From positions 1-64,000 of the forward strand of contig CP018628.1 in the NCBI GenBank assembly GCA_002271215.1: 64,000 nt of DNA. The letters run 5' to 3'. This stretch comes from Lelliottia jeotgali. Lineage in GTDB: Bacteria > Pseudomonadota > Gammaproteobacteria > Enterobacterales > Enterobacteriaceae. This document shows, in pieces, positions 46,092 to 55,538 of the stretch (position 1 is its first letter; every line of letters starts with the position of its first letter). A model generated the notes under the pieces. That model was not told where the DNA came from, made no database searches, and worked only from the letters and a program-made list of their open reading frames with translations. Position numbers and translations under genes: made by a program.

Positions 46092-46109
46092 CGGAAAATC
46101 GGTTTCCAT
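46092..46109. promoter_or_regulatory. Second, imperfect LacI-family operator
   Basis: CGGAAAATCGGTTTCCAT differs from the perfect operator at four positions and lies 109 bp to its right (centre to centre about 126 bp), nearer the regulator gene. Two sites could allow looping. Confidence 0.6.
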
Positions 46110-46205
46110 AGAAAACGGAAACGGATATACTGCGGATTGGCTATAATGTGAGCCGAAGCGGTAATGGGAATTACAGGGCTGCGTGAGTCCTGTCAGGGGA
46201 ATATG

Positions 46206-47156
46206 ATGTCTACAATCAACGATGTATCACGTCTGGCCGGGGTGTCCAAAGCCACGGTGTCACGGGTGTTGAGCGGGTCGCGCGGCGTGAAGGAAGCCAG
46301 CCGTGAGGCCGTACTGAAAGCGGTGGATGAGCTGAATTATCGGCCCAACGTCATTGCGCAGTCGCTGCTGAGTCAGTCTACGGGGTGTATCGGCGTGATT
46401 TGCGCGCAGGATAATATCAACCAGACCACCGGATATCTTTACGCGCTGGAAAAACAGCTCAGCCAGCATCAAAAACACCTGCTGCTGCGCTTCGCCAATA
46501 CCAAAAGTGAAGTGCTCAACGCACTCGATGAACTCTCCTGCGGACTCTGCGACGACATCCTGATTATCGGGGCGCGTTTCCCGCTGCATATCGATCAGGA
46601 AAACGTCATCCTGGTGGACTGCATGGAGTCCGATAATCCCAACAGTATCCAGTTTGACCACGCCTTTGCTGCCGAAACCGCCTGTAATTATCTCACCAGC
46701 CAGGGCCGTCGGCAGATTGCCTTAATTCAGCCGCAGGGCAGCGGCTTCGCCGATCAGGTGCTGCTTGGCTACAAACACGCGCTCGAGAAAAACTTCCTGC
46801 CGTTTAACCGCAATCTGGTGTTTATGGATGCCACCTCGTCATCTGTGGCATTGCAGGAACTGCTGAACAACGCGACCACCTTGAATTTCAATGCGTTGCT
46901 GGTGGCGGATGAGCAAGAAGCACAGCGCGTGATCCCGCAGTTGCAGGCGTTTAACAAATCGGTGCCGGAAGACATCATGGTCTTTAGTCTCGCCGGATCG
47001 CTGCATCTTCCGGGGATTCCGACCATTCCGGCTATCGAATATTCAATGGATGCAATGGCGGCGCGGATTGTGGCGTGGCTGAATGAAAAAACGCAGATAC
47101 TCGGTTCTTACGTGTTGCGCGGCGATTTGATTATCCCGGATATGCGTAAACGCTAA
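46206..47156 (+). CDS. LacI-family regulator of the beta-glucoside operon
   Basis: The protein has a LacI helix-turn-helix (INDVSRLAGVSKATVSRVLSGSRGV, about residues 3-27), the hinge helix region RPNVIAQSLLS and a periplasmic-binding-protein-like effector domain (about 60-316). I chose the ATG at 46206 after AGGGG; the ATG at 46203 directly before it is as good. It is divergent from the PTS operon and most like AscG/CelR-type repressors. Effector unknown, probably a phospho-glucoside. Confidence 0.9.
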   Translation: MSTINDVSRLAGVSKATVSRVLSGSRGVKEASREAVLKAVDELNYRPNVIAQSLLSQSTGCIGVICAQDNINQTTGYLYALEKQLSQHQKHLLLRFANTKSEVLNALDELSCGLCDDILIIGARFPLHIDQENVILVDCMESDNPNSIQFDHAFAAETACNYLTSQGRRQIALIQPQGSGFADQVLLGYKHALEKNFLPFNRNLVFMDATSSSVALQELLNNATTLNFNALLVADEQEAQRVIPQLQAFNKSVPEDIMVFSLAGSLHLPGIPTIPAIEYSMDAMAARIVAWLNEKTQILGSYVLRGDLIIPDMRKR

Positions 47157-47162
47157 TAAAAA

Positions 47163-47184
47163 AGCGTGAAGCTCGCTTCACGCT
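47163..47184 (-). terminator. Terminator between the LacI-type gene and yicS
   Basis: AGCGTGAAGC and GCTTCACGCT form a perfect 10 bp stem. On the minus strand it is followed by a T-run (AAAAAA at 47158-47163 of the plus strand), so it ends yicS; it may also stop the regulator transcript. Confidence 0.8.
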
Positions 47185-47480
47185 CAGTAATCTTCCATGC
47201 AATCCACTTTACCCACCGCTTCCCAGTAGTTGTCCAGGTTATCGCGCTCCGTCGCCAGTATCGCGTTTTTTATCAGCAATTTATTGGCCTCGGAGGACAT
47301 GATCATTGCCTGCCACTCTTTGTCGGATTGTTTGCCCTGAGGTGAACACACTTTCTTGATATCTTTCATCACCGACTGGCGGATTTTTTCCGTTTTAACC
47401 GGATCCTGTGTCTCCTTCGCGTGGACGAAGGCGGCGAAAAGCAAACAGATAACCAGACAAAAAAGATGAGCAGCTTTCAT
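47184..47480 (-). CDS. yicS: Small periplasmic protein YicS
   Basis: A 98-residue exported protein of unknown function. It begins MKAAHLFCLVICLLFAAFVHA, a signal peptide, and the mature part resembles E. coli YicS, with two cysteines (KKVCSPQ and KVDCMED) that could form a disulfide, and the conserved NLDNYWEAVGKV segment. Its stop overlaps the terminator stem. In E. coli yicS sits between nlpA and nepI; here it has been separated from both. Confidence 0.85.
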   Translation of the reverse strand: MKAAHLFCLVICLLFAAFVHAKETQDPVKTEKIRQSVMKDIKKVCSPQGKQSDKEWQAMIMSSEANKLLIKNAILATERDNLDNYWEAVGKVDCMEDY

Positions 47481-47605
47481 AGAAACCCCCGGAAAAAAAC
47501 ACGCATTGTCTTTTGAAATATATCGTTACATTCATCAAAGCGATTCAAGCCGAAAGTATGATTCTGAACAGACACAGGTATGAGACGTTTTAAGCGTAGC
47601 TGGAG

Positions 47606-47635
47606 TTTTTGCCGGACATCAGCGCCCGGCAAAAA
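47606..47635. repeat. Inverted repeat just after the pump operon
   Basis: TTTTTGCCGG and CCGGCAAAAA form a 10 bp stem with a 10-nt loop, 3 bp after the eefC stop. It may stop or stabilise the transcript. Confidence 0.6.
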
Positions 47636-47638
47636 GAT

Positions 47639-49003
47639 TTATTGAATGCCGCCGCCGAGCGATTGCCACAGCGTGACGCGGTTGGTGAAGTCGGTTTGTT
47701 GCAGGGAAATCAGCGATTCTTGTGCCGACCACAGCGACCGCTGCGCGGTGAGTACCGTCAGATAATCACCCGCACCGGCCTGATAGCTGCGCGTGGCCAC
47801 ATCCAGCGTTTTTTGTTCCGCCGCCACGTATTCCCGCTGGGCATCCAGCTGCTCATTGAGCGTTTCCCGACGCGCCAGCGCATCAGCGACATCTTTAAAC
47901 GCGCTCTGAATGGTTTTCTCGTAGGTGGCGATCAGCCCTTTTTTTTCCGCTTCGGCATAGCGCAGCTGCGCCAGATTGTTGCCGCCGCTGAATAACGGCA
48001 GCGTGATGGACGGCGCGAACGACCACACTTTCAGGCCGTGGCTAAACAGCGACGACAGAGAATCGCTGCCGACACCGGCGCTGGCGGTCAGGGAAATCGT
48101 CGGGAAGAAATTCGCCCGTGCCGCGCCGATACTGGCATTGGCGCTCAGCAGATTGTGCTCGGCTTCCTGAATATCCGGGCGGCGCAACAGTGCGCTGGAG
48201 CTAACGCCCGCCGGAATCAGGGTGATGGCGTTGTCGCTCAGGCTCTCCAGCGTGCCGGGTAGTAAATTATCCGGCACCGTGCCGCCCGCCAGCAGATTCA
48301 GCGCATTTTTGTCCTGCATCACCAGCGTCTGATAACTCGCCACGCTGGCCCGTGCCTGCTGATACACCGCCATCGCCGCGCTGACGTCCGTTGCCGCTGC
48401 CACGCCCACCTCCTGCTGACGTTTGACGATTTTCAGCGAGTTCGCTGCGCTTTCCAGGGTGGATTTCGACAGCGCAAGATTGCTGTTATCCGCTGCCAGC
48501 GTTAGCCACGCGGTGGTCAGCTCGCCGATCATCGTCAGGCGCGTATTCTGGGCGGTGAACTCGCTGGCAAGCCAGGTTTCACGCGCCGCGCGCGACAGGC
48601 TTTGATTGCGGCCAAACAGATCCAACTCAAAGCTCGATACCGCGCCGTTGGCCTCGTCGCTGGTGGCGACCCCGCTCGCCAGCGTGCGGCTGCGGGTGTG
48701 GCTCAGTTCGGCATCGACCGTCGGGAACAGGGACGAGCGCGTTTCACCATACAGGGCGCGGGCGGCGTCGATATCGGTAATCGCTTTTTGCACGTCGCGG
48801 TTGCTGGAAAGCGCCATCGTCACCACCCCTTTCAGCCGGGCGTCGTTCATCACATTCTGCCACTGGCTCACGACCGCGCTGGCTTCGCCGTGGCTGCCCG
48901 GCAGCGTCGCCGGGATGGGGGAATCGGGGCGATGGTAGCTGGGGTCCAGCGACACACAGCCTGCGCTCATCAGGGCTAACACTAAAACAGACACACGAAA
49001 CAT
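47639..49003 (-). CDS. eefC: Outer membrane channel lipoprotein of RND pump (EefC-like)
   Basis: This is a TolC/OprM-type exit duct of a tripartite efflux pump. The 454 residues begin MFRVSVLVLALMSAGC, a signal peptide with lipobox cysteine C16, followed by two OEP repeats (SLFPTVDAELSHTRSR and NFFPTISLTASAGVGS mark the beta-strand regions). It lies 2 bp downstream of the pump gene. The EefABC name, known from Klebsiella and Enterobacter, is chosen by gene order and similarity from memory. Confidence 0.8.
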   Translation of the reverse strand: MFRVSVLVLALMSAGCVSLDPSYHRPDSPIPATLPGSHGEASAVVSQWQNVMNDARLKGVVTMALSSNRDVQKAITDIDAARALYGETRSSLFPTVDAELSHTRSRTLASGVATSDEANGAVSSFELDLFGRNQSLSRAARETWLASEFTAQNTRLTMIGELTTAWLTLAADNSNLALSKSTLESAANSLKIVKRQQEVGVAAATDVSAAMAVYQQARASVASYQTLVMQDKNALNLLAGGTVPDNLLPGTLESLSDNAITLIPAGVSSSALLRRPDIQEAEHNLLSANASIGAARANFFPTISLTASAGVGSDSLSSLFSHGLKVWSFAPSITLPLFSGGNNLAQLRYAEAEKKGLIATYEKTIQSAFKDVADALARRETLNEQLDAQREYVAAEQKTLDVATRSYQAGAGDYLTVLTAQRSLWSAQESLISLQQTDFTNRVTLWQSLGGGIQ

Positions 49004-49005
49004 GA

Positions 49006-52000
49006 TTACCTCCGGTTTGCGTGCTGACCGGAGAACAACCGCTTCACCAGTACAAAGAATAAGGGAACAAAGAAAATCGCCAGCAGCGTGGCGGCAAGGG
49101 TGCCGCCGATGATGCCGGTGCCGATTGCCACGCGGCTGTTGGCGCCGGCCCCGGTGGCGACCGCCAGCGGCGTCACACCGGCGATAAAGGCCAGCGAGGT
49201 CATGATGATCGGGCGCAAGCGGGTCTGGGCGGCGCGCAGGGCGGCGCGTGTAAGGGAGTACCCTTCCGCTACTTTGGCTTCGGCAAACTCAACGATCAGA
49301 ATGGCGTTTTTCGACGACAGGCCGATGGTGGTCAGGAGCGCCACCTGGAAATAGACGTCGTTGTTCAGGCCGCGCATCGTGGCGGCCAGCGCCGCGCCCA
49401 GCACACCGAGCGGGATAACCATGATCACCGAAATCGGCACCGACCAGCTCTCGTACAGTGCTGCCAGGCACAAGAACACCACCAGAATCGACAGGGCGTA
49501 CAGACTCATCGCCTGGCCGCTGGCCAGTTTTTCCTGCAATGACAGACCGCTCCATGCCCAGGTGGTGCCCGCCGGGAGTTTGTTCGCCAGCTGTTCCATC
49601 GTGGTCATCGCGCTGCCTGAACTGGACCCGCTGGCGTTCTCACCCTGAATCTCGTACGCCGCCGAGCCGTTGTAACGCACCAGGCTTTCCGGGCCGTATT
49701 CCCAGCGGGTGGTAGCGAAGGCGGAGAACGGCGTCATGCTGTCGTCGCTCCCGCGCACGAACCATTTGTTGAGATCCGACGGCGCGGCGCGGTAATCGCT
49801 ATCGCCCTGGATGTAGACTTTTTTGACGCGACCGCGATCGATAAAGTCGTTCACGTAAGTTCCGCCCCAGGCGCTGGAGAGGGTGCTGGTGACGTCGCTC
49901 AGGGCGAGGCCCAACGAGACGGCTTTGTTGTTGTCGATATCGACCTGTAACTGCGGCATTTGCGGCAGATCGTTGGCACGTACCGCCTGCAGGGAGGCGT
50001 CTTTATTCGCCTCGCCAATCAGCTGGTTACGCATTGCCAGCAAGGTATCGCGATCCGTATTGCCGGTCGCCATCAGCTCAAAGGTAAAGCCGTTGCTCTG
50101 ACCAAGACCGTCGACGGACGGCGGGGTCATGGCGAACACGGTGGCATCGCGAATGCCGCCCAACTCTTTGCTGGCGCGCAGGGCGATCGCCTGAGCGGTG
50201 TTTTCGCTCCCCTTACGTTCGGACCAGTTTTTCAGCGACACAAACGCCATCCCGGCGTTCTGGCCGCTGCCGCTGAAGCTAAAGCCTTCGACGGTGAAGA
50301 TCACGTTGGTGTTGTCTTTCTCTTTGCTGAGGAACCAGTCGGTGACCTGACGGCTCACCTCGGCGGTGCGCACGGCGGTGGCACCGGCGGGCAGGGTGTA
50401 CTGCACCATGATTTCGCCCTGATCTTCCGTCGGCAGGAAGCTGCCCGGCAGTTTCCACATCGTCAGGGCCATCGCGCCGCACAGGACCGCGAAGATCGCC
50501 ATCACGCTGCCGGAGCGGCGTAACACCCGCAGGACTTTGTGTTGGTAGCCCTTTTCCGTTTTGCTGTAAAAGCGGTTAAACGCACCGAAAAAGCCTTTCT
50601 TGTGCGGCGGCGTGTGGCTCAGTACCGTCCCGCACAGAGCCGGGGTGAGGGTCAGGGCGACGACTACCGAGAGGATCATCGCCGAGATAATGGTCACGGA
50701 GAACTGGCGGTAAATCACCCCTGTCGAGCCGCCGAAAAATGCCATCGGCAGGAACACCGCTGACAGTACCAGGGCAATCGCCACCAGTGCGCCGGAGATC
50801 TCGCCCATCGATTTTTCGGTCGCTTCGCGGGCGGGCAGCCCTTCGTCGCGCATGATGCGCTCGACGTTTTCCACCACCACGATGGCGTCATCGACCAATA
50901 GACCAATCGCCAGCACCATCGCAAACAGCGTCAGGGTGTTGATGGAATACCCGAACAGGGCCAGCACGCCAAAGGTGCCGAGCAACACCACTGGCACCGC
51001 CAGGGCGGGGATCAGCGTGGCGCGGACGTTTTGCAGGAACAGATACATCACCACCACCACCAGAATGATGGCTTCGAACAGGGTCTGAATCACATCCTCG
51101 ACGGAGATTTTGATGAACTCGGTGCTGTCTTTCGGGTAGGCAACGTCATAGCCTTCCGGCATCGCGCGTTTAAATTCAGCGATTTTCTCTTTCACCGCCG
51201 TCGCCGTACTGAGCGCGTTAGCACCAGGCGAGAGCATCACCGCCACGCCCGCCGCCGGATGGCCGTTCAGTTTGGCTGTCGCCGTGTAATCTTCGCTGCC
51301 CATCTCGACGCGCGCGACGTCACTCATGCGCACCACCGAGCCGTTCGACTGGCTTTTGATGATGATATTTTTGAACTGATCGACGGTTTGCAGGCGCGAC
51401 TGAGCGCGGACGGTGGCCGTCAGCTGCTGCGCATTCGACGACGGCAGTGCGCCAATTTTCCCGGCGGAGACCTGCACGTTCTGCGCTTCAATCGCGCTCT
51501 GCACGTCGGACGGCATCAGCGCGTACGAAGCCAGCTTCGCCGGATCGAGCCAGATGCGCATCGCGTATTCCGCGCCGAACACCTGCAAACTGCCCACGCC
51601 TTCGACGCGCGCCAGCGGGTCCTGGACGTTACTCACCAGCCAGTCGGCGATGTCCGAGCTGCTGGCCTTGTCGGTTTTGTCGTACACGCCCATGATCAGC
51701 AGGAAGTTGCTCTGGGATTTCACCACCGTAATGCCCGACTGCTGCACTTCGCTCGGCAGGCGCGATTCGGCCTGCTGCACTTTGTTCTGCACCTGTACCT
51801 GAGCGGTATCCGGATCAGTGCCCTGTTCGAAGGTAACGTTGATGCTCACAGAGCCGGCGGAGCTGCTGGTGGAGGTGAAATAGAGCAGGTTATCCAGGCC
51901 GGTCAGCTGCTGTTCGATCACCTGAGTGACGCTGTTTTCCAGCGTCTGGGCGGACGCGCCCGTATAGGTGGCGGAGATTTTGACCGACGGCGGTGCCACG

Positions 52001-52113
52001 TCCGGATACTGCGCCACCGGCAGAGTGCGGATCGCCAGCATCCCGGCGAGCATAATCAGAATGGCGATCACCCACGCAAACACCGGGCGACGCACGAAGA
52101 AACGGGAAAACAT
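49006..52113 (-). CDS. eefB: RND-family multidrug efflux pump (EefB-like)
   Basis: This is the inner-membrane proton/drug antiporter of the pump. The 1035 residues have the AcrB layout: 12 helices, two large periplasmic loops, and the proton-relay pair D408-D409 in GLLVDDAIVVVENVERIM, with a matching helix 10 region. It begins MFSRFFVRRPVFAWVIAILIMLAG. The stop of eefA and its ATG share one base. Substrates cannot be read from sequence. Confidence 0.88.
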   Translation of the reverse strand: MFSRFFVRRPVFAWVIAILIMLAGMLAIRTLPVAQYPDVAPPSVKISATYTGASAQTLENSVTQVIEQQLTGLDNLLYFTSTSSSAGSVSINVTFEQGTDPDTAQVQVQNKVQQAESRLPSEVQQSGITVVKSQSNFLLIMGVYDKTDKASSSDIADWLVSNVQDPLARVEGVGSLQVFGAEYAMRIWLDPAKLASYALMPSDVQSAIEAQNVQVSAGKIGALPSSNAQQLTATVRAQSRLQTVDQFKNIIIKSQSNGSVVRMSDVARVEMGSEDYTATAKLNGHPAAGVAVMLSPGANALSTATAVKEKIAEFKRAMPEGYDVAYPKDSTEFIKISVEDVIQTLFEAIILVVVVMYLFLQNVRATLIPALAVPVVLLGTFGVLALFGYSINTLTLFAMVLAIGLLVDDAIVVVENVERIMRDEGLPAREATEKSMGEISGALVAIALVLSAVFLPMAFFGGSTGVIYRQFSVTIISAMILSVVVALTLTPALCGTVLSHTPPHKKGFFGAFNRFYSKTEKGYQHKVLRVLRRSGSVMAIFAVLCGAMALTMWKLPGSFLPTEDQGEIMVQYTLPAGATAVRTAEVSRQVTDWFLSKEKDNTNVIFTVEGFSFSGSGQNAGMAFVSLKNWSERKGSENTAQAIALRASKELGGIRDATVFAMTPPSVDGLGQSNGFTFELMATGNTDRDTLLAMRNQLIGEANKDASLQAVRANDLPQMPQLQVDIDNNKAVSLGLALSDVTSTLSSAWGGTYVNDFIDRGRVKKVYIQGDSDYRAAPSDLNKWFVRGSDDSMTPFSAFATTRWEYGPESLVRYNGSAAYEIQGENASGSSSGSAMTTMEQLANKLPAGTTWAWSGLSLQEKLASGQAMSLYALSILVVFLCLAALYESWSVPISVIMVIPLGVLGAALAATMRGLNNDVYFQVALLTTIGLSSKNAILIVEFAEAKVAEGYSLTRAALRAAQTRLRPIIMTSLAFIAGVTPLAVATGAGANSRVAIGTGIIGGTLAATLLAIFFVPLFFVLVKRLFSGQHANRR

Positions 52114-53234
52114 CAGGCGTCTCCTCCGTCGGTTTTGACCGCTTCGGCTTTCACTTCCTGGCCGGTGGTCACCTTCCCTGAGCCCTCGACGATCAGCTTA
52201 TCGCCCGCGTTCAGCCCGCTCAGCACCAGCCATTTGTCGCCGTAGGTGTCGCCGGTTTGCAGCGTGCGCTGCTCGACTTTGTTGCTGGCGTTCACTACCA
52301 GCGCGGTGGCGTTGCCTTTGGCGTCGCGGGTGATGCCCTGCTGAGGGGCCAGAATTGCGTCGTCCATGATGCCTTCATCCACTTTGGCGCGAACGAACAT
52401 GCCGGGCAGGAGCTGCTGTTTTGGATTGGGGAACACCGCGCGCAGGGTCACGGAGCCGGTGGACTCATCCACAGCGACTTCCGTCAGCGCCAGACGGCCC
52501 TTTTCACTGTAGGTACTGCCGTCTTCGAGGATCAGTGACGCGCTCAGGGTATCGCTGTTAGTCGACAAAGTTTGCTTGCGTAATCGCAGCAGATCGGCGC
52601 TGGAACGGGTGAGATCGACGTACATAGTGTCTAACCCGCGAATGGTCGCCAGCGCCGTATCCTGCTGAGCGGTGACCAGCGCACCCGGGGTGACGGACGA
52701 TATCCCGATGCGACCGCTAATCGGCGCGGTGACGGTGGTCCAGTTCAGGCTGATACGCGCGCTCTCCAGAGCGGCTTTTTTGGACTCGACGCTGGCTTTG
52801 TCCTGTGCACAGGTGGCCTGCGCATCTTCCGCATCCTGACGCGATACGCCGTCGTCCTTCACCAGTTGAGCATAGCGCTGGGCCTTCTGGCAGTCGGCCT
52901 GCACCAGCGACTGGGCCTGTTTCAGCGCGGCGGCGGCTTCGTCGTAGCTGGCCTTAAAGCTGGACGGATCGATCTGATACAGCGCCTGTCCGGCTTTGAC
53001 CGTATCGCCTTCGTTAAACAGCCGTTTTTGAATGATGCCGCCGACTTGCGGACGCACTTCCGCACTCAGTGCAGCGCTGGTGCGCCCGGTTAACTCACTG
53101 ACCACCGGAACGGGCTGGCTCATGAGCGTGACGATCCCCACTTCCGGGAGTGGGCCTGCTGGTGCGGATATTTGTGCATTATCACAACCGGTCAGGAGAA
53201 ATAATGCCGCGATGGAGGTTGTTCTGATTTTCAT
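52113..53234 (-). CDS. eefA: Periplasmic adaptor (MFP) of RND pump (EefA-like)
   Basis: The adaptor links pump and outer-membrane duct. The 373 residues begin MKIRTTSIAALFLLTGC, a signal peptide with lipid-anchor C17. They then show the barrel-sandwich lipoyl (VRPQVGGIIQKRLFNEGDTVKAGQALYQID), alpha-helical hairpin (about residues 100-165), beta-barrel and membrane-proximal domains. The hairpin contains two Cys (QADCQKAQ and QATCAQDK), unusual for AcrA-type hairpins and placed to form a disulfide. It is the first gene of the pump operon. Confidence 0.85.
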   Translation of the reverse strand: MKIRTTSIAALFLLTGCDNAQISAPAGPLPEVGIVTLMSQPVPVVSELTGRTSAALSAEVRPQVGGIIQKRLFNEGDTVKAGQALYQIDPSSFKASYDEAAAALKQAQSLVQADCQKAQRYAQLVKDDGVSRQDAEDAQATCAQDKASVESKKAALESARISLNWTTVTAPISGRIGISSVTPGALVTAQQDTALATIRGLDTMYVDLTRSSADLLRLRKQTLSTNSDTLSASLILEDGSTYSEKGRLALTEVAVDESTGSVTLRAVFPNPKQQLLPGMFVRAKVDEGIMDDAILAPQQGITRDAKGNATALVVNASNKVEQRTLQTGDTYGDKWLVLSGLNAGDKLIVEGSGKVTTGQEVKAEAVKTDGGDA

Positions 53235-53262
53235 ACTTTTTCCAGGGTGAACGATGCCTGTC

Positions 53263-53330
53263 CCGTTAATCGCTTAACGAGATGAAATTTTTTTAAGGCA
53301 CAGGGATGCCGCATCTCCGCGACTCGCGGA
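53263..53330. promoter_or_regulatory. Palindromes upstream of the pump operon (possible regulator sites)
   Basis: CGTTAA-TCGC-TTAACG (53263-53278) and TCCGCG-ACT-CGCGGA (53316-53330) are perfect 6 bp inverted repeats 29-96 bp upstream of eefA. A TetR-type regulator gene lies beyond them, so one could be its operator. Confidence 0.45.
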
Positions 53331-53333
53331 AAT

Positions 53334-53360
53334 GAAAAAACGGGAAATGGCTATTTCCCG
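53334..53360 (-). terminator. Rho-independent terminator of the TetR-type gene
   Basis: CGGGAAAT and ATTTCCCG form an 8 bp stem with a 4-nt loop; on the minus strand it is followed by six T residues. It separates the regulator transcript from the pump operon. Confidence 0.88.
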
Positions 53361-53379
53361 ATGTTTAATTCAGATTTAA

Positions 53380-53949
53380 TTAATTCACAATGAGAAGCAT
53401 ATTGAGTATTTCCCGATAAATTTTCTCTAATTCAGATGCTGACACTTTTTGTGGGGTTAACCGACGATAGATGGAGCCTTCCATCATCACGGCGGTAATT
53501 TCTACGCAGCAGCGGATGCGTTCTTCGCTCAGGTGCGGGCACTGCTTTTTCAGGTGCTCGCAGGCGTTGGCAAACATGCGCGCGTCGGCTTCGACCAGCA
53601 TCCCCGCCACCAGCGGGTTGCGGGTGGCTTCGGCAGACATCTCCAGCATCAGCGCATCGTCGTCTTCGCTCAGGGTCTGGCGCCAGGCGAGGATCTGCGG
53701 CATACGGTCGGTCTGGGTTTTGCCTTCCATCTCCGCGATACGGTAGTCGATGATGCGGCGGATCATCTCTTCGATGATGGCGTCTTTGTTGCTGAAATAG
53801 CGGTAGATCTGCCCGACGCTGAGCTTCGCCTCGCTGGCGATTTGCGACATGCTGGCACCGTGAAACCCGCTCGCGCGGAAACAGCGCCGCGCCGCGGTGA
53901 TGATCTCGTCCTGCCGCTGTTTCTGCCGTTCTTCTAGCTTTGTGCTCAT
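53380..53949 (-). CDS. eefR: TetR-family regulator (EefR-like)
   Basis: The likely repressor of the efflux operon. The ATG at 53949 (MSTKLEERQKQRQDEIITAARRCF) follows GGTGG and gives 189 residues; the frame is open upstream. The TetR helix-turn-helix is ASMSQIASEAKLSVGQIYRYFSNKDAIIEEM (about residues 31-62), and the rest is the helical ligand domain. It is on the same strand as the pump genes but ends at a strong terminator before them, so control is in trans. Inducer unknown. Confidence 0.85.
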   Translation of the reverse strand: MSTKLEERQKQRQDEIITAARRCFRASGFHGASMSQIASEAKLSVGQIYRYFSNKDAIIEEMIRRIIDYRIAEMEGKTQTDRMPQILAWRQTLSEDDDALMLEMSAEATRNPLVAGMLVEADARMFANACEHLKKQCPHLSEERIRCCVEITAVMMEGSIYRRLTPQKVSASELEKIYREILNMLLIVN

Positions 53950-54148
53950 CGTTTTTCCACCGCGCCGAGAGTGAGAATGATCGTTCTCATTTTTAGTCAT
54001 TATACGTTTCAGGAAGGTATTGGAAAGCGCTTTTTTTATTAACATCTTGAAAGGATATTTCCAGAATGAAATAAAGGAGAGAATAAGGAGTTTTTATGAA
54101 GATAAAGCTGTGAGATAGTCAAATTGCGCTGAAAATAAGGAGAACAAA

Positions 54149-54568
54149 ATGCAATTGAGCGTCACTAATAACATCACCGAAGAAGATAAAGCAGAGCTTT
54201 TGAATGGGCTGAGATCCCATAATCGACAGTTTATTGATTTTTCCACGGTCGGTGGCGATATCGCTGTTTATGCACGTGACGATAATGGCGTGATGACGGG
54301 CGGGTTGATCGGCAACCGTAAAGGGGAATGGCTGAACATCGACTATTTGTGGGTTAATAGCGATGTGCGGGGTTGCGGATTGGGCGGCAAGCTGATGAGC
54401 GCCGCCGAAAAACAGGCCAGACAGCAAGGGTGCCTGCACGCGCTGGTGGATACGTTCAGTTTCCAGGCGCGGCCCTTTTATGAAAAGCAGGGCTATCAGC
54501 TGCAAATGACGCTGGAGGATTTTCCCCTCAAAGGTATGCAGCGGCATTATCTGGCGAAAAAACTGTAA
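54149..54568 (+). CDS. GNAT-family N-acetyltransferase
   Basis: A 139-residue acetyl-CoA-dependent acetyltransferase of unknown substrate. The CoA-binding motif A is [30 protein letters not shown] (about residues 68-97), with the following strand [19 protein letters not shown] typical of the fold. The ATG follows AAGGAG by 6 nt. It stands alone between the TetR-type gene and nlpA, followed by a REP element. It may be a small-molecule or protein acetyltransferase. Confidence 0.85.
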   Translation: MQLSVTNNITEEDKAELLNGLRSHNRQFIDFSTVGGDIAVYARDDNGVMTGGLIGNRKGEWLNIDYLWVNSDVRGCGLGGKLMSAAEKQARQQGCLHALVDTFSFQARPFYEKQGYQLQMTLEDFPLKGMQRHYLAKKL

Positions 54569-54576
54569 CCCCTGAT

Positions 54577-54606
54577 GCCCGGTGGCGCTGCGCTTACCGG
54601 GCCTAC
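54577..54606. repeat. Single REP element between GNAT gene and nlpA
   Basis: GCCCGGTGGCGCTGCGCTTACCGGGC folds as a REP palindrome, 9 bp after the acetyltransferase stop. Confidence 0.82.
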
Positions 54607-54720
54607 AATGTCGTCAGCACGCACATATAACTTTTCCTTCTGGTTGATTCTTTTCGGTTTTTAGCGTACCGCTTCGTTGTCGATATAGTCGTTTAAACGT
54701 TTATCAAAAGGATCTGTCTC

Positions 54721-55530
54721 GTGAAACTCTCTTTACCTCGATTTGGTGCATTAGTTCTTTCCGGCCTGCTGTTGGCAGGCTGTGACCAGGGCGGCAGCGA
54801 TGCCAAACACATTAAAGTCGGCGTGATTAACGGCGCTGAACAGGATGTGGCGGAAGTCGCCAAAAAAGTGGCGAAAGAGAAATACGGTCTGGATGTCGAA
54901 CTGGTCGGTTTTAGCGGCTCGCTGCTGCCTAACGATGCGACCAACCACGGCGAACTGGATGCAAATGTGTTCCAGCATCGCCCGTTCCTGGCGGAAGATA
55001 ACAAAGCGCATGGCTATAAATTAGTGGCGGTCGCTAACACCTTTGTTTTCCCGATGGCGGGATATTCGCGCAAGGTCAAAGCCGTTTCCGAACTGAAGGA
55101 TGGCGCAACCATTGCCATTCCTAACGATCCGACCAACCTCGGGCGTGCGCTGTTGCTGCTGCAAAAAGAGAAGCTGATTACGCTTAAACCGGACGTCGGC
55201 CTGCTGCCAACGGCGCTCGACATTACCGCTAACCCCAAAAAACTGAACATCATGGAGCTGGAAGGTGCGCAGCTGCCGCGCGTACTGGACGACCCTAAAG
55301 TGGACGTGGCGATTATCAGCACCACCTATTTGCAGCAAACCGGGCTGTCACCGGTGCATGACGGGGTGTTTATCGAAGATAAAAACTCGCCTTACGTGAA
55401 TATCGTGGTGACCCGCGAAGACAACAAAGACGCGGAAAACGTGAAGGAATTTATTCAGTCGTATCAATCGCCGGAAGTGGCGAAAGCGGCGGAAAAAATC
55501 TTTAACGGTGGGGCGGTGCCGGGCTGGTGA
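54721..55530 (+). CDS. nlpA: Inner membrane lipoprotein NlpA (MetQ family)
   Basis: NlpA is a lipoprotein related to the methionine-binding protein MetQ. The GTG at 54721 starts MKLSLPRFGALVLSGLLLAGC, a signal peptide with lipobox LAGC and lipidated C21 followed by D, the inner-membrane retention signal. The body (DAKHIKVGVINGAEQDVAEVAKKVAKEKYGLDVELV, then AIPNDPTNLGRALLLLQ) matches E. coli NlpA. It is 269 residues. In E. coli yicS lies beside it; here the pump operon and GNAT gene intervene. Confidence 0.93.
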   Translation: MKLSLPRFGALVLSGLLLAGCDQGGSDAKHIKVGVINGAEQDVAEVAKKVAKEKYGLDVELVGFSGSLLPNDATNHGELDANVFQHRPFLAEDNKAHGYKLVAVANTFVFPMAGYSRKVKAVSELKDGATIAIPNDPTNLGRALLLLQKEKLITLKPDVGLLPTALDITANPKKLNIMELEGAQLPRVLDDPKVDVAIISTTYLQQTGLSPVHDGVFIEDKNSPYVNIVVTREDNKDAENVKEFIQSYQSPEVAKAAEKIFNGGAVPGW

Positions 55531-55538
55531 TCCATAAG

